A stretch of DNA of 64,000 bases from Leucobacter insecticola (GTDB taxonomy: Bacteria; Actinomycetota; Actinomycetes; Actinomycetales; Microbacteriaceae), in assembly GCF_011382965.1 (NCBI RefSeq), contig NZ_CP049934.1:682001-746000 (forward strand), read 5' to 3'. This document shows positions 53,891 through 61,743 of the stretch, one piece after another. Positions within the stretch are counted from its first letter, which is position 1, and each line of letters opens with the position of its first letter. Both the position numbers and the translations under genes were made by a program. The notes under the pieces are model-generated. The model was not told where the DNA came from. It saw only the letters and a list, made by a program, of their open reading frames with translations, and did not search any database.

Positions 53891-55234
53891 CGTCTATATC
53901 TCTGGGGCGAGTCTGCCCGCACTTGCCGCCGCGCTCGAGTGCGCAGAGGTGGGCCTGCAGGTCCGTGTCCTCATCAATTATGAGGAGCGGGGGATCGCGG
54001 GGCTCGATGAGCGCGGCGTCCCGGATCCTGATGGTTCTCTTGTTGCGTTCTTCCATCATGTCGCGGCGCCAATTGCGCCAGGAGACGATCCAAACACGGA
54101 TCTGGATCCCGTGTACGCACCCCTGCGCCCGGTGCAGCTGCGCGACTTTCGGGGAAACTGGACGCTGCAGCCGGAACCGGCTGTCGCTGGGATCCCTGCG
54201 GTGCCGATGAGCGCGCAGTCGCTTGCGCTGCTCGGCACAGGCGGCGGCATGCGGGCCTCGCTCGACCGGATCAAACCGGTTCTCACTATCGGTAAGGCCC
54301 ACAATCTTGGCCCACTCGTGCGCTCGCGGCTTGGAAGGGCCGTCCTCGAACAGCTGGTTGAGCCGTGCGTGCGGGAGCGCTTTGGTGCTTCTGCAGACGA
54401 GGCCGAGGTCGCGGTCGTTGCTCCAGGACTCAACGAGGCTATGACGCGCGCGGGCTCACTTTCCGGCGCTGCCCTCGCGATCTCGGAGCGCGAGGTTGCA
54501 CGTGAAACCACGGTGAGGCCAGCGGCTGGGTGGCAGGCCCTCGAGACGGCCATTATTGACAGGCTCAGACTGTATGGAGCCGAGATCGTGCGCGGCTCGC
54601 TTCTGCGGGCTGCCCCCGTGGAGGAGGGTTGGCGGGTGGAGGAGCATGCGCACCCTGGCACCGAGATCCAGGCGCGTGTGCTTGTTGTGGATCAGTCACT
54701 CCCTCAACCAGAGACGATCGATACCGCGCTGCGGTTTCTCGCGCCTGAGGCCTGGCGAGCGTATGTGCGCGTCCAAGTTTCTGATCCCGGGATCACTGAC
54801 CTCGAACACGACGCACTGCAGACGGTTCAGCTCGCGAACGGGGAGGTCTGGTCACTGCGGCTTGAACGTGAGGGTGCAGGATCCTACTGCGCGAGACTCT
54901 CAGGCCCCGAACCCTGCTCGCGGAACACCAGCGTGACGACGGTTCCTCTCACACTAAAGTCGCGGCTGCGACGGACCAGGTGTTGCAGGCCGCCGGAATC
55001 GATGCTCTCCACGGAGGGGAAGCACCGCCCTGTATCGAGATGAGACCCGCACCACACCTCACGCTCGAGCAGCGGGATCTTGCGGTGGGCACTCTCGAAT
55101 CGGCTCGCGAGGCTGAGCCTTCGTTGCTTCCGCTCGGCATTGGTCTGCACGGCGGACACCTCGCGGAGGCTGTCGATGATGCGCGCCGGGTCGCAGTCGC
55201 GCGGCGGCGGAAACTCACCGGTATCGCTGATTGA
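53883..55234 (+). pseudogene. FAD-dependent oxidoreductase-like protein, one frameshift
   Basis: Repaired, this has about 450 residues. The start (VTDVYISGASLPALAAALECAEVGLQVRVL) has the spacing of an FAD-binding Rossmann fold but lacks the full GxGxxG, and the end IGLHGGHLAEAVDDARRVA resembles the final FAD-contacting helix of flavin amine oxidase/protoporphyrinogen oxidase-like proteins. Frame is lost at the CCC run 54912-54914 (after SGPEP); one more C joins it to the rest. GTG 53883 overlaps the CPBP stop codon. It lies near hemD, but a haem-synthesis role is only a guess. Confidence 0.7.
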
Positions 55235-55359
55235 CGTCTCCAACACGTCTATCCAGTGAACGTCCACAATTGTGTATATAGCCGTAAGGGTATGTAAGTG
55301 TCAGCTGACCGGAGTAGGGTGGTTGCAGACTTACGAGAACGCCATTGGCGGGAGGCAAG

Positions 55360-55655
55360 ATGAAGGGCAAGATTGCATTCGTGCTGGGCGCGGCAGTCGG
55401 CTACGTGCTGGGAACGCGGGCTGGTCGTGAACGTTACGAGCAGATCAAGCGCGGAGCTCAACAGGTGTGGCAGACTGAGCCGGTTCAGCGTGGCGTTGGC
55501 GCGGTTCGCGGTGCTACACAAAGCAGGGTCGACAGCCTCAAGGATTCGCTGCTGCGCGCTGGGAAAGAAGCCTTCGTAGCTTTCTCCCGCCCGGCGACGG
55601 AGAAGCCCGCGCCCGAGGCGGGCGGGAGCACTGAGCCTTCGGGGGCACATCATGA
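55360..55655 (+). pseudogene. YtxH-like membrane protein, probable frameshift near the end
   Basis: The short protein has one membrane helix (MKGKIAFVLGAAVGYVLGTRAGRERYEQIKRGA), the YtxH pattern of a glycine-rich helix followed by a basic, helical cytoplasmic stretch. GGGAGG precedes ATG 55360. As printed, the frame runs on to 55836 through the next gene. Adding one base in the GGGGG run at 55641-55645 would end it at TGA 55653-55655, giving 98 residues and an ATGA overlap with the following gene, just as in the next junction. I consider that the true structure. Confidence 0.75.
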
Positions 55656-56131
55656 GTCGAAAAAAGGATCAGGCTGGCACCTTCGAGCTGCTCACCCAGC
55701 TGCCGCAGCAGATCGTCACTCTCGTAAAGATCGAGTACGAGAACGCGAAGCGCGAGATCCTCTCGAAGGCAAAGAAAGCCGGCATCGGCGCGGGCGCGAT
55801 TATCATCGCGCTATTCTTTGTTTTCTTCATGCTTGAAGCCTTGGTGATTGCTGCGATTGCCGCGCTCGCACTCGTGTGGCCGTGGTGGCTTGCGGCTCTT
55901 ACTGTGGCGGTGGCTCTATTGTTGCTCGCGGCTGCCGCGATCTTCGCCGGAGTAGCGCTGATCAAGCGGGGCAACCCGGTGCCCGAGGAGACGCTCGAGC
56001 GGGTGGGACAGGATCTCTCCGCAATCAGCGAGGTGCGCGTGAACGCGGAACCCTCGGTCCCGAGGCCTGATGCCACGAAACCTCCGAGCCCGCGTATGCC
56101 GCAGGCTGGACAGGAAGGGAACTGGCGATGA
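55652..56131 (+). CDS. Actinobacterial Holin-X-type membrane protein
   Basis: The 159-residue protein has an N-terminal amphipathic helix (FELLTQLPQQIVTLVKIEYENAKREILSKAKKAG), two strong membrane helices (GAGAIIIALFFVFFMLEALVIAAIAAL and WPWWLAALTVAVALLLLAAAAIFAGVALI), and a Pro-rich tail. This is the phage-holin-like family found in actinobacterial chromosomes; it is not phage-derived here in any obvious way. It sits between the YtxH-like and DUF3618 genes in a coupled set. Confidence 0.85.
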   Translation: MSRKKDQAGTFELLTQLPQQIVTLVKIEYENAKREILSKAKKAGIGAGAIIIALFFVFFMLEALVIAAIAALALVWPWWLAALTVAVALLLLAAAAIFAGVALIKRGNPVPEETLERVGQDLSAISEVRVNAEPSVPRPDATKPPSPRMPQAGQEGNWR

Positions 56132-56388
56132 GTTCAGAAGAGAAACAGCGGGGAGTCGCTGAGGCCGCGGCTGCACGGGCTGAGCTCTACGGCACGCTCT
56201 CCCAACTGAAGGACCGGCTCAACTACGCGCAGCGCGTCGATGACGCGGTGGACGATGCGAAGCGCCGGATCACCGAACAGAAACGACGCAACCCGCTCGG
56301 CTTTATGATCGGTGTTGCGGGCGTGGCCGTCGTGGTGGGCGCGGTCGTCTGGGGTGTGGCGACGACAGTGGCGAAGCGGGTGAGCTGA
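56128..56388 (+). CDS. DUF3618-like membrane protein
   Basis: The 86-residue protein has a helical soluble part RAELYGTLSQLKDRLNYAQRVDDAVDDA followed by one membrane helix (GFMIGVAGVAVVVGAVVWGVATTVA). It overlaps the previous gene by four bases (ATGA). The three-gene order YtxH-like, Holin-X-like, DUF3618 is recurrent in actinobacteria, as I recall, and points to a membrane-associated structural role. Confidence 0.8.
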   Translation: MSSEEKQRGVAEAAAARAELYGTLSQLKDRLNYAQRVDDAVDDAKRRITEQKRRNPLGFMIGVAGVAVVVGAVVWGVATTVAKRVS

Positions 56389-56575
56389 TCCCGAAAGTGC
56401 CCTAAGTCACATCACATTTCGGTTTCGTTTGGTGTATGGGTGCCCGTCATTTTGCTTCCAAGCCCTTACGGAGTAAGAATAGGTGCACCTGGTGTACTGT
56501 CACCTCCGCGTTTGTGACTGATGCAATGGTTGCTGAAAGGGATGTCCTTTTTGTGTTTTCGAGTGAGTGGGGAAT

Positions 56576-57349
56576 ATGACGACTGAGTCGAAACTGCTCA
56601 GTGGCTTGCGTGTGCTTGTGCCTCGTGGCGGAACCTGGGGCGACCTTGTCGCGCAGGCGCTGCGTGAGCAGGGTGCCCACCCTGTCATCGCGCCTCTCGT
56701 CGATTTTTCGCACACGAGCGAAGAGGACAAGCTTGTTCAGGCCCTGAAGGATCTCGAATCCGGCCATTTTGACTGGATGACCGCGACTAGCTCGACCGTC
56801 GCAGACGTGCTCAGTCACCACAACGCTGTGGTTCACCCCGACACGCAGGTCGCTCTCGTCGGAGAAGCGACGGCGGTTGCGTTTCGCGAGGCCGGATATC
56901 CCGTCACCCGAACCCCGAGCGAAGAGAACAGTACCCACGCTCTGCTCGAGGAGTGGCCAGAGATCGACGAGCCTGGCGTGTTGAAGGTATTGACACTGCG
57001 TTCAGACGTCGCGATCCCGGTGCTCACCGAGGGACTGATTGGTCGCGGCCATGATGTCACGCAGGTACTTGCGTTCCGGACTGTGGGCGTGCCGGTGTCG
57101 GTGCACATCCGTGAAGATATTGAGTCCGGCCGGATCAACGCGCTGTTGGTCGCCTCTGCGAAGATCGCTGAGGAGGTCGCGGCTCAGTTCCCGGATCTGC
57201 CCGAGAGCACGATCGTTGCCTGTATCGGCCCGAACACGCTGTCCGTAGCCACCGCAGCGGGACTTCGCGATAACGCAGATTCGGCGGTGAAGCAGGCGCT
57301 TCTTGAAACCGTCGAATCGGTGATCGACCAGAGCGACATGCTGGACTAG
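56576..57349 (+). CDS. hemD: Uroporphyrinogen-III synthase
   Basis: The 257-residue two-domain protein of the HemD fold shows GLRVLVPRGGTWGDLVAQALREQGAHP in domain 1, WMTATSSTVADVL, VALVGEATAVAFREAGY, and ALLVASAKIAEEVAAQFPDL with ACIGPNTLSVATAAG in domain 2. It closes hydroxymethylbilane to uroporphyrinogen III on the way to haem and B12. Unlike many actinobacteria it is not beside hemB or hemC. I chose ATG 56576; a GTG three codons earlier is possible. The next gene starts two bases after its stop codon. Confidence 0.88.
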   Translation: MTTESKLLSGLRVLVPRGGTWGDLVAQALREQGAHPVIAPLVDFSHTSEEDKLVQALKDLESGHFDWMTATSSTVADVLSHHNAVVHPDTQVALVGEATAVAFREAGYPVTRTPSEENSTHALLEEWPEIDEPGVLKVLTLRSDVAIPVLTEGLIGRGHDVTQVLAFRTVGVPVSVHIREDIESGRINALLVASAKIAEEVAAQFPDLPESTIVACIGPNTLSVATAAGLRDNADSAVKQALLETVESVIDQSDMLD

Positions 57350-57351
57350 TC

Positions 57352-57774
57352 GTGGCCAGAGTAGAGGTGCATGCGGATCGGGTGGTTGTACGCCTGACCG
57401 CTGCAGAAAAGTTTGCGGCGATGCGTCGTCGAGACATCGTTCTCGACCGCTCTGCCATCGCGTCAGCGGTCATCACCGATGATCCGTGGGTGTGGATCCG
57501 AGGGGTTCGCGCATCCGGAAGCCATATCCCCGGCAAGCTTGCCGAGGGGACCTGGCGGAATCTCAGCGGCCGTGACTTCGTGCTGGCCCGCAGCGGGCGT
57601 GGCGCAGTCGTTATCGACCTCGACGTTTCTGGCGCGCCGGAGCGCGGCTGGGTCGGCGAGTTTGATGCCTTTGCGCGGGTGGTCCTTTCTACGGTGCACG
57701 CCGCCGAGCTGGTGCGTGCGCTGAGGCTTGACGGGGACGAAGCGACCGTCGTGACGGTGGACACCAACCAATAG
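57352..57774 (+). CDS. Conserved small protein of a PH-like fold family
   Basis: The 140-residue soluble protein contains VTDDPWVWIRGVRASGSHIPGKLAEGTWRN (about 40-69) and HAAELVRALRLDG, a pattern common in small actinobacterial proteins that look like pleckstrin-homology-type folds. Its function is unknown. It starts at GTG 57352, two bases after the hemD stop codon, so the two are probably co-transcribed. Confidence 0.7.
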   Translation: MARVEVHADRVVVRLTAAEKFAAMRRRDIVLDRSAIASAVITDDPWVWIRGVRASGSHIPGKLAEGTWRNLSGRDFVLARSGRGAVVIDLDVSGAPERGWVGEFDAFARVVLSTVHAAELVRALRLDGDEATVVTVDTNQ

Positions 57775-57786
57775 TGACTTGCGATT

Positions 57787-57814
57787 GGTCGCCCCGGTCT
57801 GTGCCGGGGCGACC
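57787..57814. terminator. Terminator-like hairpin between converging genes
   Basis: GGTCGCCCCGG (57787-57797) and CCGGGGCGACC (57804-57814) form perfect 11-base arms around TCTGTG. No T-run follows on either strand. It lies between the stop codons of the PH-like gene and the nitroreductase gene. Confidence 0.7.
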
Positions 57815-57834
57815 TCAAGCGTCGCTTTGGGGCG

Positions 57835-58410
57835 TTAGTCCCTGACGAGGATTAGGTTTTCGAGGGGCATGCGTTCACGCGGGGCTTGTTCGCGGTCACG
57901 AAGCGCCTCGGGCAGGTGATCGAGGCCACCGAGTGCCCCAATTGCGGTGACTGAAACGGGCACGAACCGGGCCTCGAGTGCGAACGCGGCGCGAATGGCT
58001 TGACGGTCGAAGCCGCCCATCTGGTGCAGGTGGAGACCCTCGCTTTGAGCCTGCACGCTGAGGTGCGCGACGGCCTGGCCAAGGTCGTACTCGGCCCAGG
58101 GGCGCGCATTCCCCTCGGCGTCTTCAGTCTCGGCGACGTTTACGATGAGCGCGGCCGCATTTCCCGCCCAGGAGGCATTCGTGCCGACCAGCGCCTCTCG
58201 GATTTTTGCAAAGCTGTCACTGCCGCGGCGCGCGAGGATGAAGCGCCAGGGCTGCGTGTTGCTCGCGCTTGGTGCCCAGCGTGCAGCCTCAAAAATCCCA
58301 CGAAGCGCGCCTTCGGGGAGAGAATGATCCGGGTCGAAGGCTCTCGGGCTCCACCGTTCAGCGAGGGTGTCAAGAACGGGGACGCTGGTTTGCGCGATGC
58401 GCGAATTCAC
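57835..58410 (-). CDS. Nitroreductase-family flavoprotein
   Basis: The 191-residue FMN-dependent reductase shows RWSPRAFDPDHSLPEGALRGIFEAARWAPSASNTQPWRFI (FMN-binding, about 19-58), YDLGQAVAHLSVQAQSEGLHLHQMGGFD and ALGGLDHLPEALRDREQAPRER. It probably reduces nitro compounds or quinones with NAD(P)H; the real substrate is unknown. Confidence 0.93.
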   Translation of the reverse strand: MNSRIAQTSVPVLDTLAERWSPRAFDPDHSLPEGALRGIFEAARWAPSASNTQPWRFILARRGSDSFAKIREALVGTNASWAGNAAALIVNVAETEDAEGNARPWAEYDLGQAVAHLSVQAQSEGLHLHQMGGFDRQAIRAAFALEARFVPVSVTAIGALGGLDHLPEALRDREQAPRERMPLENLILVRD

Positions 58411-58491
58411 GGGGTTGTCTCCTTGGGTATTGCATGGGAAAGGTATGGAACATACAGTGTCCGAGAGGATGCAACCGAATTGTGCCGTAGC

Positions 58492-59436
58492 CTATTCCCC
58501 CAGCAGCAGGGCGATCAGCGCAATCACCGGGAGCGAGGCGAACGTTGTCAGAAACACCGTATCGCGGACCATCGTCTCGGCCCGTCGGTAGGTCGCCGCG
58601 TAGTTGTAGACGTTCTGCGCGGTGGGCAGCGCGGCAATGATGGTGGCTACAAACACCTCGTGCGTGCCGAGCCCCAGGAGGCTCGCGATAGACCACGCGA
58701 CCGCCGGCATGAGCAGGACCTTGATGCCGGAAGCCGTGAAGGTTGCCGCTCGCCCGGATCCCGGAGCCAGCGCGCGCTGCCCCCGCAGCGAGATCCCGAA
58801 GCTGAGCAGCACCATGGGGATTGCCGCGCCTCCGAGCATGTCGATCGGAGCGCTCACGATTTCGGGGATGGGCAAACCAATAAGTGCGACGAGGAACCCC
58901 GCAAGCGAGGCAATGATGATGGGATTTGACGCTGCGCGACCGAATGCGAGCAGCGCACCGCGCACGAGGCTTCCCTTGCCGGTGTCACCGGGGTGCCGTG
59001 TCGCCTCCAGGACCGCGAGAATCACCGGCGTGAACACCACGAGCTGCACGAGCAGGAGCGGCGCGACATAGGCGGCGTCGCCCAGAATGTAGATAGCGAC
59101 GGGGAGGCCGAGGTTGTTGGAGTTGACGTAACCTGCGGTCGTCGCCCCGAGCGTGGTGCTCGCGAGATCCCTGCGAAACCACAGCCTCGATGCGATGACA
59201 TAGACGCTCGCAACGATGACGGCAGAGGTACTTGTCACCAGGATCACCGGGGAGAGTAAGACGCTCGGATCGCTCACGCTCAGCACTGAGAAGAGCAGCG
59301 CGGGCGTTGCGACGTAGAACGCGACACTGTTGAGAACGCGCCGCTGATCGCCCTCGACGATCCGAAAACGTGCGGTCAGGTACCCGGCGCCGATGATCCC
59401 CAAAATCAGCGCGAAGCCCTGCAACACGCCAAACAC
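58492..59436 (-). CDS. AEC-family permease (auxin efflux carrier-like)
   Basis: This is a membrane protein of about 314 residues with ten helices, the usual AEC length, starting VFGVLQGFALILGIIGAGYLTARF. The TTAGYVNSNNLGLPVAIYILGD segment near residue 110 is characteristic; AEC carriers move organic acids such as malate. The start is uncertain: GTG 59436 gives the normal N-terminus, TTG 59475 is in frame, and an ATG at 59480 with AAGGAG six bases upstream would fit if a G is missing from the CCCC/GGGG run at 59445-59448. Confidence 0.85.
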   Translation of the reverse strand: MFGVLQGFALILGIIGAGYLTARFRIVEGDQRRVLNSVAFYVATPALLFSVLSVSDPSVLLSPVILVTSTSAVIVASVYVIASRLWFRRDLASTTLGATTAGYVNSNNLGLPVAIYILGDAAYVAPLLLVQLVVFTPVILAVLEATRHPGDTGKGSLVRGALLAFGRAASNPIIIASLAGFLVALIGLPIPEIVSAPIDMLGGAAIPMVLLSFGISLRGQRALAPGSGRAATFTASGIKVLLMPAVAWSIASLLGLGTHEVFVATIIAALPTAQNVYNYAATYRRAETMVRDTVFLTTFASLPVIALIALLLGE

Positions 59437-59596
59437 TAGCGCGACCCCGCGGCGCGCAGGCGCAGCTGTGAGCAAAGCATGGGTTCTCCTTCGGTGCGTA
59501 TCCGGCAGCATGAAGCGCGGCGACATCGCCGGAGGGGGTGCGCGGTATGTAAACAGTTTAGGTTGTTGGAGGTGGGTCGACGCTAACCTTGGGAGG

Positions 59597-60211
59597 GTGA
59601 TCCTCTCTCTCCTCATCGGCGCGGGAAGCGGGCTGTCGCTGATCGTCGCGATCGGCGCGCAGAACGCGTTTGTGCTGCGGCAGGGGATCCGTCGTGAGCA
59701 TGTGCTGCCGGTGGTGTTGATCTGCGCGCTTACCGACGCGGTGCTTGAGCTCCTCGGGGTTGCCGGGATCGGGTTTGTGGTGCAGCAGGCGCCGATCCTG
59801 CTTGAGATCGTGCGCTGGGGTGGGGTTGCGTTCCTGCTGTGGTACGCGTGGTCGGCGGCGCGACGTGCGCTACGACCCGAGGTGCTGGTCGCGGGGGAGG
59901 GCGGTGGCGGATCACTGCGGCGCACGATCCTTGCGTGCCTCGCGATCACCTACCTGAATCCGCACGTCTACCTCGACACGATGGTGCTGATGGGATCCAT
60001 TGGCAATGCGCAGGGGGATCCGGCGCGGTGGTGGTTTGTCGCAGGCGGTGCGCTCGCGAGCATCGTGTGGTTCTTTGTGCTTGGCTATGGCGCGCGTGCA
60101 CTGACGCGCTTCTTCGCGACGCCGCGATCGTGGCAGATCCTTGACTGGGTGGTGGCCGCGGTGATGCTCGGAATCGCAGCCCGGCTCGTGTTTGGCGGGC
60201 TCGGGGTGTAA
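59597..60211 (+). CDS. LysE/ArgO-family amino acid exporter
   Basis: The 204-residue protein has six hydrophobic helices and the LysE motifs GAGSGLSLIVAIGAQNAFVLRQG (about 8-30), FLLWYAWSAARRAL and YLNPHVYLDTMVLMGS. It exports basic amino acids, judging from NPHVYLDT. It starts at GTG 59597. GGGAGG touches the GTG, and TAACCT lies about ten bases upstream in -10 position, so the message may be leaderless. Confidence 0.92.
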   Translation: MILSLLIGAGSGLSLIVAIGAQNAFVLRQGIRREHVLPVVLICALTDAVLELLGVAGIGFVVQQAPILLEIVRWGGVAFLLWYAWSAARRALRPEVLVAGEGGGGSLRRTILACLAITYLNPHVYLDTMVLMGSIGNAQGDPARWWFVAGGALASIVWFFVLGYGARALTRFFATPRSWQILDWVVAAVMLGIAARLVFGGLGV

Positions 60212-60273
60212 GCGCCTACAAATCGACGACTGAAGACTCTACGAATTGACGACTCCGAGGTGTTTGCTGCGCC

Positions 60274-61323
60274 CTACCCGGCGATTGCGGTGACCAGGGC
60301 GTCGACGTCTTCGACGGTCGTGTCGAAGGCGCACATCAGGCGGCGCATGTTGTCCCCCTGGGGCCAGTCGGCGAAGGCGAAGCTGGCGCGGGCCCGGGCC
60401 GCGACTTCGGGCGGCAGCACAGCAAACACGCCGTTTGATTGAACCGGGTGGGCGATCCTGATCCCGGGCACGCGGCCGCTTGCCGCGAGTTCCTCAAGGC
60501 CCGCTCCGAGCCTGGCCGCCATCGCGTTCGCGTGACCGGCGGAGCGCAGCCACAAATCACCCTCGTAGAGGGCCAGCAGCTGCGCGGACACGAAGCGCAT
60601 TTTGGACGCCAGCTGCAGGTTGATCTTGCGCAAGAAGGGCATACCCGTGGTGGATCCGGGCCGCAACACGATGACGGCCTCGGCGCCCATGAGGCCGTTT
60701 TTGGTGCCGCCGAGGCTCAGCAGGTCGGCGCCCGCATCGCTGCTGATCTCTGCGAGTGAGCAGCCCAGGTACGCCGCCGCATTGCCGAGGCGTGAGCCGT
60801 CAATGTGCAGCAGCATGTTGTGCGCGTGAGCCTGCTCGGCGAGTGCGCGAATCTCGTCGGGGGTGTAGCAGGTCCCCAGTTCGGTGACCTGCGAGATCGA
60901 CACCGCGAGCGGTTGCGCGCGGTGCTCGTTGCCGAAGCCCCACGCCTCACGGGCCACCAGTTCGGGGGTGAGCTTGCCGTCGGGGGTATCGACGCTGAGC
61001 AGCTTCAGGCCGCCGGTCTTCTCGGGGGCGCCCGTCTCGTCGGTGTTGATGTGTGCGGTGCGGGCGCAGATCACCGCACCCCAGCGCGGCAGTGCGGCCT
61101 GCAGCGCAAGAACATTGGCGCCCGTGCCGTTGAATACCGGGAACGCCTCGGCCTCCGCACCGAAAAGCTGCTGGGCGAGTTCCTGAAAGCTTGCGGTCCA
61201 CGGATCGCCGCCGTACGCGGGGGTGTGGCCGACGTTGGCCGCGACGAGCGCGTTGAGGATTTCTGGGTGTACGCCTGCCCAGTTGTCCGAGCCGAACGCG
61301 TGGGAGTGTTGCTGTTGATTCAC
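60274..61323 (-). CDS. Threonine aldolase (PLP-dependent)
   Basis: The 349-residue fold-type I PLP enzyme has FGSDNWAGVHPEIL at the start, GGDPWTASFQELAQQLFGAEAEAFPVFNGTGANVLAL, HIDGSRLGNAAAYLG and the PLP-lysine segment SLGGTKNGLMGAEAV. It cleaves L-threonine or L-allo-threonine to glycine and acetaldehyde. Converges on lysE. Confidence 0.93.
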   Translation of the reverse strand: MNQQQHSHAFGSDNWAGVHPEILNALVAANVGHTPAYGGDPWTASFQELAQQLFGAEAEAFPVFNGTGANVLALQAALPRWGAVICARTAHINTDETGAPEKTGGLKLLSVDTPDGKLTPELVAREAWGFGNEHRAQPLAVSISQVTELGTCYTPDEIRALAEQAHAHNMLLHIDGSRLGNAAAYLGCSLAEISSDAGADLLSLGGTKNGLMGAEAVIVLRPGSTTGMPFLRKINLQLASKMRFVSAQLLALYEGDLWLRSAGHANAMAARLGAGLEELAASGRVPGIRIAHPVQSNGVFAVLPPEVAARARASFAFADWPQGDNMRRLMCAFDTTVEDVDALVTAIAG

Positions 61324-61343
61324 ACCCTAAGCATAGGACGGGG

Positions 61344-61565
61344 GTGTCTCCTTCATGGTCAAGTAGTGTTGTGTGGGGCGAGCGGTTTGCGATTTCCTCC
61401 CTTGAGGCCACAAATAGGACGTATGAGGCAGAGTTGCAGATCGCCGTTATTTCGCTTGATGCACCCGTCGACCCGAACTATCCGACACTCACCGTGCGGA
61501 CCAGCCGGTACACCCCAGATCGGGAGCTTGTCCGTGCCGTCCTCGATTCCATCGGCGACGAGTAG
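61344..61565 (+). CDS. Hypothetical protein or gene remnant
   Basis: This is an open frame of 73 codons from GTG. The last 45 residues (ELQIAVISLDAPVDPNYPTLTVRTSRYTPDRELVRAVLDSIGDE) look protein-like, while the first 25 do not, as if the 3' end of a longer gene was left after a deletion. The family was not recognised. It lies just after the thr-aldolase start on the opposite strand. Confidence 0.4.
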   Translation: MSPSWSSSVVWGERFAISSLEATNRTYEAELQIAVISLDAPVDPNYPTLTVRTSRYTPDRELVRAVLDSIGDE

Positions 61566-61630
61566 GCCGCGTAGCTCTGATCCGCGTCCCTCGGACTGCA
61601 ATGCGGTTAATGGTGAACAACGCCCGCACT

Positions 61631-61701
61631 ACGAACACCGATTCGACCTAGAACACCTACTTTCGCCCGGCTGAGGTGCTGTCAGTCGAATCGGTGTTCG
61701 T
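61631..61701. repeat. Long perfect inverted repeat
   Basis: The arms ACGAACACCGATTCGAC (61631-61647) and its exact complement (61685-61701) are 17 bases each around a 37-base loop that contains a weaker inner pair. It lies 43 bases upstream of the membrane-protein gene at 61744 and could be an operator, terminator or small repeat element. Confidence 0.75.
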
Positions 61702-61743
61702 GGTCAAGTCGGGTGGCAGGCCGCGATCCATACAATTGAATTT

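Noticed and set aside
55652..56131. Holin-like protein as a sign of a prophage
   Set aside because: No other phage gene is nearby, and its neighbours (YtxH-like and DUF3618) are standard chromosomal actinobacterial genes.
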